IMG/VR virus record: IMGVR_UViG_3300042938_001279
Span: 1 to 60,562 of that record
Source: a virus
Reading direction: 5' to 3' (one strand)
DNA length: 60,562 bases
Shown: piece after piece, positions 40,366 to 49,524 of the stretch
Numbering within the stretch: position 1 is the stretch's first letter
Layout of the letters: every line of letters begins with the position of its first letter
Made by a program: the position numbers and the translations under genes
Notes under the pieces: model-generated
The model's database searches: none
Seen by the model: the letters and a program-made list of their open reading frames with translations, nothing else
Told to the model about the DNA's origin: nothing

Positions 40366-41789
40366 TAATACACCATTTGTCTCATGACGATCGACAGTGC
40401 GTTGGTCATAAAGTACACGAAGGGAATGTCTGTGCTGCCGTCACGATAGCGATGGACCCAGGCTCTGTTTCCGACAGAGGCAACGCCTTGCGTGTAGAGC
40501 ATTGTGGTCCATCCGTCCATCTCTCCAGTGGCGACGTCAAGCCGAAACCACCTACCCGTCGATTCCTTTTGGATGTAGATGTAGCCGTTTGCGTAGGCGT
40601 AGGAAGTCCCGATATTGAACGTCTCAGTTGCGGGAGCGTATAGCGCACCTGTCACCCAGGTGTTAGACGGGATGTCGTAATAGTCGAGGGCCGCGCCTGC
40701 CGAACCGCGAAACGCATAGATTCTGCGTCCGTTCAGGATTGCTGATTCGGACGCCCAGGCTGCATCGGTGGCGTTGAACACCCATATCGATTCAAACGAC
40801 GCGCTTCCGAGAGACGAGTTCGCAAGACTGGTCCACGCATTGCTCGCAGTTGAGTAGCGGTACATAATTCCGCCACCAGACGTCTTCAAGTACAAGAAGT
40901 CGTCGTTGCCTTCGATAGAGTAGGCCGAGGTGGCGTCGGGAGTTGTCGTCCACGCAGCGCCTACGGTAATGGAAGTGCCAGTGCTGGCACTGATCGTTCT
41001 GATCTGCCCGGCGCCCGTTCCAGAAACGATGCGAATCTGGTAGTTCACCCACTGGCTTGCCGTCCACGACTTTGATGTGTCGTTGAGCGTCGTTGAAGTA
41101 TTCGTGCCGCTCGACGTCCCTGTCCCAAAGGCGACCCGCCCTGTCCCTTGCCAAGAAGGGGTTGCCGTGAATCCGCTGTCATTGTTGATTGCCGGGAGGC
41201 CCGTGATGCCTATCGAGGTCCATGTGTTCGTTGCGAAGTCATAGAACCGCACGGACCCAGCGCCGACGGTCCCAGCGCACATGGCAAACCACCTCGGCGT
41301 CATAAGGCGGAAAGTCGTGGAAGCCGTGAAGGCAGCCGCCTGGGCAGCAACCGTGATGGTGGAGTTGGTGCCGGTCGTGTTTCGCAGGATCGGGATCGTG
41401 GCCCCAGCGTTCGGTCCCGACATGATGAAAAGACTGAAGCCCCTGAGGTCGCGGGCGAGGCTCAGCGTCGTAGCGATGGTGGTCGTGGTGCCGCCAGTGG
41501 CTGCAATCGAAGAGGCGCCAGCCGTGGGCCCGGCGCTCCAGTTCGTCCCCGCGACCGCTGCGCCACCAGCGACAGTTGATGCCAGGGCGGGGGACGGGAG
41601 CAGCACCCATCCTTCGCTTGCAGCGTTGAAGAGGTAGGCGACAGTTTGGCTTTGCACCAAAAGCGCCATTTGCTGAATGTTGTCCACTGCCGCAATTTCG
41701 CACCCGGGAACGTTCGCCACCGGGGATGGCGTCACCCATTCCCATCGCTTCTGGTCGAGGATTGCCCGGTTGCCTTGAGTCGTTGGCAT
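40365..41789 (-). CDS. Beta-rich tail/fibre protein with internal repeats, 474 aa
   Basis: MPTTQGNRAILDQKRWEWVT starts a beta-rich protein. Two similar strand units occur: SLARDLRGFSLFIMSGPNAG at about 108-127 and TSKSWTASQWVNYQIRIVSG at about 240-259, each followed by an I-R-T/IPIL-type strand. Kelch-like WxxL/YDxxSNTW segments (RFYDFATNTWTSIG, YDIPSNTWVTGALY) suggest a propeller. It probably forms part of a fibre or baseplate-like appendage. Confidence 0.6.
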   Translation of the reverse strand: MPTTQGNRAILDQKRWEWVTPSPVANVPGCEIAAVDNIQQMALLVQSQTVAYLFNAASEGWVLLPSPALASTVAGGAAVAGTNWSAGPTAGASSIAATGGTTTTIATTLSLARDLRGFSLFIMSGPNAGATIPILRNTTGTNSTITVAAQAAAFTASTTFRLMTPRWFAMCAGTVGAGSVRFYDFATNTWTSIGITGLPAINNDSGFTATPSWQGTGRVAFGTGTSSGTNTSTTLNDTSKSWTASQWVNYQIRIVSGTGAGQIRTISASTGTSITVGAAWTTTPDATSAYSIEGNDDFLYLKTSGGGIMYRYSTASNAWTSLANSSLGSASFESIWVFNATDAAWASESAILNGRRIYAFRGSAGAALDYYDIPSNTWVTGALYAPATETFNIGTSYAYANGYIYIQKESTGRWFRLDVATGEMDGWTTMLYTQGVASVGNRAWVHRYRDGSTDIPFVYFMTNALSIVMRQMVY

Positions 41790-41790
41790 G

Positions 41791-42267
41791 TCAGCTCACC
41801 GTGATGTTTTGGCGGAGGGAGGCTGCCGACATTCGGAGGAACGCCGGAATCACATCGAGAGCCGCCAAGCCGCCGATGTTTACTTGATTGGTAAGAGTTG
41901 AAACGGTGGTCACTCCAGTGACAGCCGTGACAGTGGCGACAGCAGTAACGCCGCTCACTGCGGTCACGGTATTGACGGTCCCCAGGCTTGAATCGACACC
42001 CAGGATGGCTCGCATCTTGCCCGAGACATCAGGCTGCGTGGTCGCCATCTGGCTCACGAGGATGCCGAGCCGAAAGCGGAGTGCCTCCAACGCTTCGATG
42101 AGTTCACCGACCGCAGCGACTGGCAGCGGATTGCTTGAAGACACCGAGCCTTCGCTCACGCCGTCGCCGCCGAGCGTCAGCTTGACCTGCTGGTGCAGAA
42201 CGCCACCAACATCGTCGGCAGCGATTGCTGCTCCTACTCCCGGCGTGATGTTCACGTTGTCAGGCAT
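41791..42267 (-). CDS. Hypothetical tail-module protein, 158 aa
   Basis: MPDNVNITPGVGAAIAADDV then a Thr/Val-rich repeat (TVNTVTAVSGVTAVATVTAV) and a short C-terminal helix (LDVIPAFLRMSAASLRQNIT). The repeat looks like a beta-helical stalk. This pattern is common among phage structural proteins of unknown function. Confidence 0.55.
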   Translation of the reverse strand: MPDNVNITPGVGAAIAADDVGGVLHQQVKLTLGGDGVSEGSVSSSNPLPVAAVGELIEALEALRFRLGILVSQMATTQPDVSGKMRAILGVDSSLGTVNTVTAVSGVTAVATVTAVTGVTTVSTLTNQVNIGGLAALDVIPAFLRMSAASLRQNITVS

Positions 42268-42270
42268 GCG

Positions 42271-42705
42271 TCACCCTGGGTACTGGATGTAGATGTCGCC
42301 GTCAGCGCCGCCCGATGGCAGGGCCGTGCCGCTGGTGATCTTTGTCTGGGCGTCAGTGATGCTGTATCCGGTGAGCGTCGTGGGCTTGTCGGTCAGGTCG
42401 TTGAAGGACGACACGCCGCCGCCGCCGCCGGATGGAGCGGGGAAGAAGCTGGCGTCATACTCGTCCTGAGTCAGCTCCTTGGCCTTCTTCACCGTGGCCA
42501 GCCCTGAGAACGCAACTAGGAGCGATTCGTAGCCCGGCTGGTTGTCGGTGAGGGACAGCAGCACTCGTCCCTTCTGGTCTTGCGGGGCCGTGGCGTAGGG
42601 GCTGATACAGGTCAGGCTGCCGGAGAAGCCAATCTGGCTGTCCACGCTGGCCCGAATCGCTTCGTACTCAGCGTTGGTGTCGAGGTTGAGGCGGAAGAAC
42701 TTCAT
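42271..42705 (-). CDS. Hypothetical fibre-associated protein, 144 aa
   Basis: MKFFRLNLDTNAEYEAIRAS opens an alpha/beta domain; a Gly-rich hinge leads to FNDLTDKPTTLTGYSITDAQ, a motif typical of phage fibre C-terminal regions (TGYSITDA). It overlaps the upstream lectin-like gene by four bases. Confidence 0.6.
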   Translation of the reverse strand: MKFFRLNLDTNAEYEAIRASVDSQIGFSGSLTCISPYATAPQDQKGRVLLSLTDNQPGYESLLVAFSGLATVKKAKELTQDEYDASFFPAPSGGGGGVSSFNDLTDKPTTLTGYSITDAQTKITSGTALPSGGADGDIYIQYPG

Positions 42706-43358
42706 GCGACCCCCCATTTCTCGGCGAGCTCGGCGTAGATCGACGCCTCCTGGCTGGTGGTGAGGCTGGAGTACAGGCGGATTTCGTTGATGCTCCCGTC
42801 CAGGAACCGAATGGGGGCGCTGGAGTTAGCCGCTCCGATCATCGAGAGCGATCCCGTGACGGTGATCGGTGACGAGACCGCTGAGGTCGATGCAGCGAAG
42901 CTGTTCTGCTTCACGAGGCTGGGGCCAACGGTGAGGATTCGCTTCGCACCTGTCGCCAGGACCCCACCCTTGACATGCGTGGAGCCTGACGAAACCAAGA
43001 TCGGACCCTGGGTGGCGTCGTTGTTGCTCGCCACCATGGCCGCTTGGGTGTTGGCGCCGCTGAGGAGCTGAAGGATCGTGCCGTAGGTCGAGCCGCCCGC
43101 CCGGGAGCCCACGATGAAAGCCCTCCAGGTTGCCCCGGGGCTGATCTGCGGCAGCGTCAGGCAGGCGTACTCGCCGTCAAACTGGACCGCCGGGTGCTGG
43201 CCGAGGACAGCGATGGGGCGGTTGAACTTGGACGGGGCACTGGCAACACCCCAGGAGTCCACGGGGCCATCTTGAGCAATGGACTTGGCGTCCAGCCACA
43301 GAAGCAGACCCGAGACAGCCCGGGGATTTCGCCTGATAGATGCAGCAGTGGAGAGCAT
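42702..43358 (-). CDS. LamG/concanavalin-like lectin-fold protein, 218 aa
   Basis: From ATG 43358: MLSTAASIRRNPRAVSGLLL then WLDAKSIAQDGPVDSWGVAS, FDGEYACLTLPQIS and the C-terminal DGSINEIRLYSSLTTSQEAS. A WLDA start and the INEIRLYSSLTT ending are the signature of phage-encoded LamG-like lectin domains. It probably binds host surface glycans. ATGA overlap with the previous gene. Confidence 0.7.
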   Translation of the reverse strand: MLSTAASIRRNPRAVSGLLLWLDAKSIAQDGPVDSWGVASAPSKFNRPIAVLGQHPAVQFDGEYACLTLPQISPGATWRAFIVGSRAGGSTYGTILQLLSGANTQAAMVASNNDATQGPILVSSGSTHVKGGVLATGAKRILTVGPSLVKQNSFAASTSAVSSPITVTGSLSMIGAANSSAPIRFLDGSINEIRLYSSLTTSQEASIYAELAEKWGVA

Positions 43359-44125
43359 CAGGCCCTCCAGCGGTTGACAACAGAGGACTTCGAGAGCCAG
43401 ACCTGGCCGCCGTCTGGCTGAAGAACAATGTCCCCGCCAGTCTGCGAGCGAACCCGGTTTGCTGCCGTCGAGGAAGCGGACTCGTTGGCGAAGGTAATCG
43501 TCCCGCCTCCGCTGGCGTTCTCGTTGCAAAACAGCACTGGCGCCGTAGCCACGATGCCAGTAATCGTGATGTTTCCGGTGCTGGTCACCCGAACGATGTC
43601 ATATCCCGAGACGTCTAGGTTGTTGCTGGAAGCGAGGGTCGTGACGAGCTCCCTGGGCAGGATCGGATCGCTGCCGTCAAGCGCATGGCTGGGTGCGTGC
43701 GAAGTTGGCGTGCGGGCGTTGGTCAGCCGGGAGTCGCCCGTGACGATGGCGTCCGTGATGCCGTATCCAGACACCGTCGTCGGGGTGCCGGTGATCGTGG
43801 ACCAGTCCTGATTGTGTGCAGCCGGGGCGAATGTTGACGGCACGCCCGACAGGCTGCCGTAGGCCACAGCCGGGCTGGTGCCAGCGGTGACGCGACCGTA
43901 CTGGTCAACCGTCACGCTGGTGTAGGTGCCCGCCGTGACGCCGCTGACTGGAAGCTGACCCACCGGGAGCGTTCCGGTGGTGAGCTGCGAGGCGTTCGTC
44001 ATCAGCGACAGCAAGGCACTGACCGCGCAACTGAACGTCGCTGAGCCAGCGGCGTTGTCGAACACGATCACGGAGCCCGATGTGGGAGTTCCCGCTGGAA
44101 ACGCTGAGAGTGTAGAGTCTGGCAT
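43358..44125 (-). CDS. Tail fibre-like protein, 255 aa
   Basis: MPDSTLSAFPAGTPTSGSVI, later GTYTSVTVDQYGRVTAGTSP and TVSGYGITDAIVTGDSRLTN. The TVDxYGRVTAG and SGYGITDA motifs are hallmarks of phage fibre proteins. A beta-rich C-terminal part contains VRVTSTGNITITGIVATAP. Part of the fibre cluster headed by site B. Confidence 0.7.
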   Translation of the reverse strand: MPDSTLSAFPAGTPTSGSVIVFDNAAGSATFSCAVSALLSLMTNASQLTTGTLPVGQLPVSGVTAGTYTSVTVDQYGRVTAGTSPAVAYGSLSGVPSTFAPAAHNQDWSTITGTPTTVSGYGITDAIVTGDSRLTNARTPTSHAPSHALDGSDPILPRELVTTLASSNNLDVSGYDIVRVTSTGNITITGIVATAPVLFCNENASGGGTITFANESASSTAANRVRSQTGGDIVLQPDGGQVWLSKSSVVNRWRA

Positions 44126-44128
44126 GGC

Positions 44129-44254
44129 TTACTTCTTGCCGATGATGTAGGTGCCGTTTTGGGCAATAAGCCTGTTCGCATTCTGCCCGGTGACGTTGAA
44201 CGGGGATTTTGGTGTGGTCGGCACACCGGCAGGGCGCATGCTTCCATTGCTCAT
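44129..44254 (-). CDS. Tiny protein, 41 aa
   Basis: MSNGSMRPAGVPTTPKSPFN then GQNANRLIAQNGTYIIGKK. ATG 44254 overlaps the upstream stop by four bases. Likely a small structural peptide; no family recognised. Confidence 0.45.
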   Translation of the reverse strand: MSNGSMRPAGVPTTPKSPFNVTGQNANRLIAQNGTYIIGKK

Positions 44255-44583
44255 GCTTTCACCACAGCCTGAGCAGTGCAGGTGCCAGCGTTGATGACGG
44301 CGCAGACCTGAACAGCCCCGTAGGCGGCGGCCGGGATTTCGTAGGCCCTGCCCGTCACGACAGGCGTCGTCAGGGCGTTCCCAGAAGCATCGCACAGGGG
44401 GACCGCGGTGCCCCCGTCGTCAAAGCAGACGTGCCAAGTGATCGTCGTCCCGGTGACCAGCGAATTGATGAACAGGAGCCCACCGGCAGACGCTCGGTAC
44501 GGAATGCGGTAGGCCGTGGCCGCGGTCGTTCCTACAGTCCCGGCCGGAATCTGGGAGAACGATCGCAAAATCTGGCATGCCAT
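44251..44583 (-). CDS. Hypothetical beta-rich protein, 110 aa, head of a late unit
   Basis: MACQILRSFSQIPAGTVGTT begins a beta-rich Ala/Thr-rich protein that includes LVTGTTITWHVCFDDGGTAV and a C-terminal CAVINAGTCTAQAVV. It may be a small virion or decoration-like protein. Late-promoter site B lies 30 bases upstream of its start. Confidence 0.6.
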   Translation of the reverse strand: MACQILRSFSQIPAGTVGTTAATAYRIPYRASAGGLLFINSLVTGTTITWHVCFDDGGTAVPLCDASGNALTTPVVTGRAYEIPAAAYGAVQVCAVINAGTCTAQAVVKA

Positions 44584-44610
44584 GGGTTGGCCTCTCGTGT
44601 GGTTCTTGCT

Positions 44611-44635
44611 CCCTATTTATGTCGCCATGACGCCG
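44611..44635 (-). promoter_or_regulatory. Late promoter motif, site B
   Basis: Minus strand CATGGCGACATAAATAGGG, with 25 bases identical to site A. It lies in the gap between the 44646 gene's stop and the 44583 gene's start, so it is free of coding constraint on either side. Confidence 0.75.
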
Positions 44636-44645
44636 GATTGACGCA

Positions 44646-45185
44646 CTACCTCTTCTTCTTCCAGGAAGGGGTGTGCTTTTCGACCACGAGGGCCCTGGCG
44701 TCGGATTTCTTCAAGTCCGGGTTCTTGGCCATCGCGGCTTTCGTGAGTCGCGCGATTGCCCGATTGCTGAGGGCTTTGGGCTCGGGCTTCGGTCGCTCGC
44801 TGCCCTCATGATTGACTATGCCTTGCACCGTTAGGTTTCTGGCCTTAGCAACTTTCAATACGTCGCTCGTGTCGCTGACCCAGGCCATCGGGTCCATGTG
44901 ACCCCGCTTGTCTGCTATTCCTGAGATGTACTGCTTGCCAGAGACGCTAATCCCGGCAGCCTGGGCCTCGCGGACGATCTTGTTCGCTTGGTGGACCGGC
45001 ATGTCGTTGAGCCAGCTTCCGTCCAGCCTCCCTTCCTGGAACGCGCGGTCCGTTCCCTTGGTGCCAGGGGGCTGCTGGAGAGCGCACATGATGGCAAACG
45101 CCTCCGTCTGGCCATCGAGGATCATGCGTCGATAGTGCAGCTTGACGTGCATCGGCGCGCGGGCAAGCTCGTGCGGGAATATCAC
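44646..45185 (-). CDS. Hypothetical protein after portal, 179 aa
   Basis: MIFPHELARAPMHVKLHYRR begins a helical, strongly basic 179-residue protein ending RALVVEKHTPSWKKKR. DRAFQEGRLDGSWLNDMP and VSGKQYISGIADKRGHMDPM are visible. It overlaps the portal gene by four bases. A DNA-contacting head role is possible from charge, but it is unproven. Confidence 0.6.
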   Translation of the reverse strand: MIFPHELARAPMHVKLHYRRMILDGQTEAFAIMCALQQPPGTKGTDRAFQEGRLDGSWLNDMPVHQANKIVREAQAAGISVSGKQYISGIADKRGHMDPMAWVSDTSDVLKVAKARNLTVQGIVNHEGSERPKPEPKALSNRAIARLTKAAMAKNPDLKKSDARALVVEKHTPSWKKKR

Positions 45186-47320
45186 GGGTTGAGCTCCGGT
45201 GGAATCTGAGGAGAAGGGGGGCCCCCGCCGCCGCCGTCACCGGGCGGAGGTGGACCGCTCGGGCCAGTCGGCGGCAAGCCCGGGTCCCCGGGAGGCAGCG
45301 GCGGGGGAGGAGGTGGAGGTTCCGGCAAGAGGTAGGGCGTCGGGTCAATGTCGAGGCTCTTTGCCCAATCGGATATCAGGGCGTTCCACACCGTCACCAT
45401 GCCGGTGGAGGCGAGCTGCTGTGCGATCGGGCCGATGGTCTGCATGGCCATCTGCATCTGCTCGACCTTCCCGGCCTTGTTGGGCTTGCGGGCGGAGCCT
45501 GCTTCGATGCGATACTGGAACTCTCGGGCAATGGCGTTGATGCCGATCGGGATGATCCTCTTGTCCCAGGCCTCGGCGCCGAGAGGGCCAATGATTGGGG
45601 CCACGTCCTTGCCTTCGAGGAGCCAGCGTGCCGCCAGTGCCTCTCGCCTTGCCAGCATGCTCATGGCGTCTTCTAAGACGTTTGCCATGTCGTCAGGACG
45701 GACGCTGATCTGCTCTGACTTGACCTGGGCTTCAGCAGCACTTCTAAACTGATTTCTGGTCATACCGTAAACTAATTCGGTAAGACCGACCCGTTTGTCA
45801 AACAACTCCATAAGAGCTGTAAGAATCTCCCAGATGTCGCGGTTCACCGACGGCATCGTCAGCACCGAGACAATCTCGTTGATGTTCCGCCCCATGGTCT
45901 CCGAGAGCTCCACCAGCGTGAAGCCGCCCTGCTCGTGCTTGAGAATCTGGTCCTTGAAATCCTGCTCGGCCGCCTTGTTGACGGCGATGACCGTCTTGCA
46001 CGACACCATGATCCTGGAGATCAAGAACGAGATGATCCAGTTGATGCACTTCAGTTCCGGGATGCCTGGCTTGATGTGACTGATCGGCCAGGAGTATCCG
46101 GTCTTGCGGTGGAACTGGAGCGCAACAAACGGCCACCCGTTGTTCTCGGTGTAGAAGGGGATCGGCCACCTGGTTCGACCGAAAAGCGTTTCCGGCATTC
46201 CGGTCTCGGGATCGATCTGCTCAAGAGCCACTGCCTTTGGCGCATTCAACGGAAAATCCACGCCTTCCGCGACCACGATGTAGCAGTTGTCACCCAAGGA
46301 ATCGAATCGATCTCGGAACTCCTTTGGGGACCCCTTGAGGGTGTGGCCGAAGCCGGTCTTGGACCAGATTTTCCAGTAAACCACCAGGTCGTTCGTCTGG
46401 CCGTTCTTCTTCTTGTTTCGATAGCCACGATCACCGATTGCGGCCTCGGATTCGTAGCTCTCGATGTGGCCCTTGAGGTCTTCGTCGTTGAGCTGATACT
46501 TCTTTCTCAGGTATCCAATTGGGTGAACGCACCGTCTTGCGCACCAGAGGATATCTTCCTGCTCGTCAGCGTCAGGGTCCCACTGGATGTTGTCGCTGGA
46601 GTCGAAGAAGCTGCCGATCACGCTGTAGGGCTCACCCTCGTCGCCTTCGAGATCGATGGATTCCGTCCACCACAAGCCGAGTCCGGTGACGATCGCCTCA
46701 TCGACACATTTCCTGGACTGCTCTTTGAGGTTGAGCTCGACGGGCGTGTAGTTCAGGTAGGCCTCCATCAGGCCTGCGACCGTTTTTCGGCTGTCCTCTT
46801 CCGCGGCTATGGCGTTGGACACCGCGATGAACTTCTGCATCGGGTCTTCGACCGGCATCCCCGTGTTCGGGTCGATCTGCGGCATCCCCGTCATGGGGTC
46901 AACCGGCGGCGGCGCCGATGGGTCAATGCCGAGCGTGAGCGGGGAGACCACCGGGAACTTCCGGGGAGTCACCGTGCGAACTGGGTTGCGGTGGTAGATC
47001 ACGCTCGCAAAGAGCTTGACTGCCTCAAACACCTTGTTCACCACGACCTTGAACGCTGGCGTGACGTTCTTGGCGATTGGAGATTGGGCGAGCTTGTCCG
47101 AGTCAGCCCAGAACCAGTCGCCTGTCCCGTCGAAGAAGTTGCGTGCTTCGTGGGCATCGTCGGTGAATATCTGCTTGTGCTCTTGCGACTTCTTGATCTT
47201 TCCCAGCCACGATGACGCGATGGCGCGAAGGGCATCCTCCATGTCTTTCGCAGACGCCTCTCCCTCCATGCCTTCGGCAGGGTTGTCGCTTTGGAGTCGG
47301 AGGTCTTCTTCGAGGCTCAT
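45182..47320 (-). CDS. Portal protein, 712 aa
   Basis: MSLEEDLRLQSDNPAEGMEG begins a large portal-type protein; VFEAVKLFASVIYHRNPVRT and a crown-region helix (KCINWIISFLISRIMVSC, LTELVYGMTRNQFRSAAEAQ) match podovirus-like portals. The C-terminus is an unusual Pro/Gly tract (PPPPPPPLPPGDPGLPPTGP). It lies downstream of terminase, as expected, and forms the DNA entry channel of the capsid. Confidence 0.8.
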   Translation of the reverse strand: MSLEEDLRLQSDNPAEGMEGEASAKDMEDALRAIASSWLGKIKKSQEHKQIFTDDAHEARNFFDGTGDWFWADSDKLAQSPIAKNVTPAFKVVVNKVFEAVKLFASVIYHRNPVRTVTPRKFPVVSPLTLGIDPSAPPPVDPMTGMPQIDPNTGMPVEDPMQKFIAVSNAIAAEEDSRKTVAGLMEAYLNYTPVELNLKEQSRKCVDEAIVTGLGLWWTESIDLEGDEGEPYSVIGSFFDSSDNIQWDPDADEQEDILWCARRCVHPIGYLRKKYQLNDEDLKGHIESYESEAAIGDRGYRNKKKNGQTNDLVVYWKIWSKTGFGHTLKGSPKEFRDRFDSLGDNCYIVVAEGVDFPLNAPKAVALEQIDPETGMPETLFGRTRWPIPFYTENNGWPFVALQFHRKTGYSWPISHIKPGIPELKCINWIISFLISRIMVSCKTVIAVNKAAEQDFKDQILKHEQGGFTLVELSETMGRNINEIVSVLTMPSVNRDIWEILTALMELFDKRVGLTELVYGMTRNQFRSAAEAQVKSEQISVRPDDMANVLEDAMSMLARREALAARWLLEGKDVAPIIGPLGAEAWDKRIIPIGINAIAREFQYRIEAGSARKPNKAGKVEQMQMAMQTIGPIAQQLASTGMVTVWNALISDWAKSLDIDPTPYLLPEPPPPPPPLPPGDPGLPPTGPSGPPPPGDGGGGGPPSPQIPPELNP

Positions 47321-47335
47321 GTGTTCCCCTGCCGA

Positions 47336-47389
47336 CCGGCGGCCGGTGTGTTCCTATGGATGCAATCACAAGTATCCACCGGCCGCCGG
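47336..47389 (-). terminator. Long stem-loop between 47394 gene and portal
   Basis: CCGGCGGCCGGTG at 47336-47348 pairs perfectly (13 bp) with 47377-47389, loop 28 bases. No T run on the minus strand, so it may be a processing or expression-balancing element rather than a terminator. Confidence 0.5.
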
Positions 47390-47393
47390 GAGC

Positions 47394-47756
47394 TTACGCC
47401 TTCTGCTTCGCCGCCCTGACCTTCAGCTCTGTCAGGAGCTGCCGCACGTCGTGCAGCGCTTTCTGGTTGGGGTGAAGCTCCCAAGCTCCCCACCTCATCC
47501 AGTTCCCTGCCAGCTCGCTTTCTCGCCAGAACGGGTCATCAACATGGCGAACGCTCGTCTTCTCGATGAACCCAAACGTCGGTGACCAGATCAGCACCGT
47601 CAGCGTGCTGGACCCTGGCGCCTGGGAAACCCATCCGTTTGCTGCTTGAAGCGGGTTCCTGTCAGCCGGGTTGACGTGGAACAGAATCTGGTCGCCCGGA
47701 ATCACGTCGGGCATCTTAAAGGACTGTGCTTCTTCGTTGGCCTGCGACTCTGACAT
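47394..47756 (-). CDS. Hypothetical protein between terminase and portal, 120 aa
   Basis: MSESQANEEAQSFKMPDVIP then PGDQILFHVNPADRNPLQAA and FGFIEKTSVRHVDDPFWRES suggest a small beta-barrel-like domain. A strong AGGAGG precedes ATG 47756. The C-terminal helix is basic. Position suggests a late role; function unknown. Confidence 0.6.
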   Translation of the reverse strand: MSESQANEEAQSFKMPDVIPGDQILFHVNPADRNPLQAANGWVSQAPGSSTLTVLIWSPTFGFIEKTSVRHVDDPFWRESELAGNWMRWGAWELHPNQKALHDVRQLLTELKVRAAKQKA

Positions 47757-47829
47757 GGGAGCCTCCTGTGTGAAATTGCCTCCGCGGGCAGACAAGACAT
47801 CACAGAAACTGAGATCGTGCAACCGTCAT

Positions 47830-49524
47830 TCACGCCACCCAGGACTTGGTATATGAATTAGGAGTCAGGTACACAGACCCGTTCACGTTCTTAGCTTCGT
47901 CTCTCTGCTTCTTCCATGCGTACCCCCACCATTCGTCTTTCTGGACGACCGGGACGTGGTATCGCGGTTCGTAAGCGCAGAGGTAGCGAAGACAGTCCAC
48001 GAGGTGGAAGTCTCCTCGCTTGTTTGGCTCGTCCTTCACGACAGTTTGAGTGCCGACGTGCTCGACCTTTTTCTTGTACCTCTTCATCTCGTTTTCGAGA
48101 TTGGGCATGGCGCCGCGCAGCACTCTAAGCCTGGGGGTTCCGTCTGGTCGAATGTGGAGAGCGGTGCGAACCGAATGCAGTCCGGCCTGGATGTTGTCCA
48201 CGCCGGGGATGAAGCTGGAGCCCGTGGCCTGGGAGCGGATGCCAAGGTTGGCAAGCTGCTCGGTGTACTGGTCCTGCGGGCTTCGGCCAGACCCGATGTC
48301 CGTGAGCCGACCTCCGTGCGAATCGATGAGGAAGGCAAAGAACTGCGTGCCTTGGGTCTTCTTCAGCATTTCCTGAGCGAAGATCACCGCATCGCAATTG
48401 CGGATGTAGAGCTCGTCATAGAGCAGGATCATCGTTCCTTCAGGCGGCACTGCGGCGAACGTGACCGCGGTGACCGAGTGCCCGGGATCGATCGAGGCGT
48501 ACCGGCACCACTCCGCCGGAACCTGGCCTCCGGGAAGGGAGGACTGATCGTACCCGTGGATCGACATGTTGAAGTTCGGGTAGACCTTGATCGAGTCGAT
48601 GTTGAACTCGCCCTCGGATCGTTGACGGAGCACGTTCTCACCGGCTGCCGACCAACGCTCCAGCATCTTCCTCTTCTCGTCCTCGGAGATGTGCGGGTTG
48701 TCCATGAAGCGAAGGATGTATCGCTTGATGTCTTTGTTGCCCGTCTCCAGCGCCTTCTCAGCCCGCTCGTTGAGGCTCATCAGCGCGTCATTCTTCGAGT
48801 GCGGCATGGCGGACCACGCGAAGTTCCCCGCGAGGTCAGGGAGGCGGGCCTGCATCTCAAGGACCCAGTCCTCGTTCTCGATGTCCTCATCGATGTGGAC
48901 TCGATTCGCCTTGAAGCCCTGCTGCGGCTTGGCTTCGCTGGAGAAGAAGTGAATCGTCCAGCCGTTGACCAGCTCGCAGACGTTGAGATAGTTGGCGGAC
49001 TTCAGGAGCCACGACATGCTCTTGATGAGTCGCGGCGGAATCAGGGGCGGGGCTGGCTTCGTTTCCTTCTCCCGACCGGCATCGGCCACGGGGTCAAACG
49101 CCCGCCAGTGTCCGGTCGCCTTGTCCCGGATCATCTTGAATGCGCCTGCCTTGAAGAGCATCGGGACGACTGTCAGGCCGATGTGCTTCCATCCGGCGCC
49201 GATGATGACGAGAACCCCGTTTTCCTTGGGGTACTTTCCAGGGACGGGGTGGGTTCCTGTTACAGCCCATGCGTCCTCGATAAACGTGCAGAGGGACTTG
49301 CCCGATCGATTGCCGCCGACCACGAGGATTTCACTCGCCGGGTCCTGGTGATACTCCCACTGCAACTCCGATGGCCGGTACATCTTGAGGGCTTCCGCCC
49401 GCCGAGAGGAAAGCTCGCTCTGCAAGCTCCTGAGTTCGTCTATCTGAAAGGTTGATAGGGAGCTGACCAAAGGGAGCGGCTGAGGACCCGGCTGGGGCTG
49501 GGGCTGGGATTTGGGAGACGACAT
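47830..49524 (-). CDS. terL: Terminase large subunit, 564 aa
   Basis: The packaging ATPase/nuclease. Walker A is GGNRSGKS (residues 70-77), Walker B is in ANRVHIDEDIE, and RuvC-like nuclease residues are YASIDPGHS, FLIDSHGG and HLVDCLRY. ATG 49524 gives 564 residues; it lies 194 bases inside the preceding gene, which is long but the frame before Walker A is protein-like. It cuts concatemers and pumps DNA into the head through the portal. Confidence 0.9.
   Translation of the reverse strand: MSSPKSQPQPQPGPQPLPLVSSLSTFQIDELRSLQSELSSRRAEALKMYRPSELQWEYHQDPASEILVVGGNRSGKSLCTFIEDAWAVTGTHPVPGKYPKENGVLVIIGAGWKHIGLTVVPMLFKAGAFKMIRDKATGHWRAFDPVADAGREKETKPAPPLIPPRLIKSMSWLLKSANYLNVCELVNGWTIHFFSSEAKPQQGFKANRVHIDEDIENEDWVLEMQARLPDLAGNFAWSAMPHSKNDALMSLNERAEKALETGNKDIKRYILRFMDNPHISEDEKRKMLERWSAAGENVLRQRSEGEFNIDSIKVYPNFNMSIHGYDQSSLPGGQVPAEWCRYASIDPGHSVTAVTFAAVPPEGTMILLYDELYIRNCDAVIFAQEMLKKTQGTQFFAFLIDSHGGRLTDIGSGRSPQDQYTEQLANLGIRSQATGSSFIPGVDNIQAGLHSVRTALHIRPDGTPRLRVLRGAMPNLENEMKRYKKKVEHVGTQTVVKDEPNKRGDFHLVDCLRYLCAYEPRYHVPVVQKDEWWGYAWKKQRDEAKNVNGSVYLTPNSYTKSWVA

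Noticed and set aside
47336-47389. Calling the 13-bp stem a normal terminator
   Set aside because: The stem is perfect but has no T run on the transcribed strand; kept only as a stem-loop feature.
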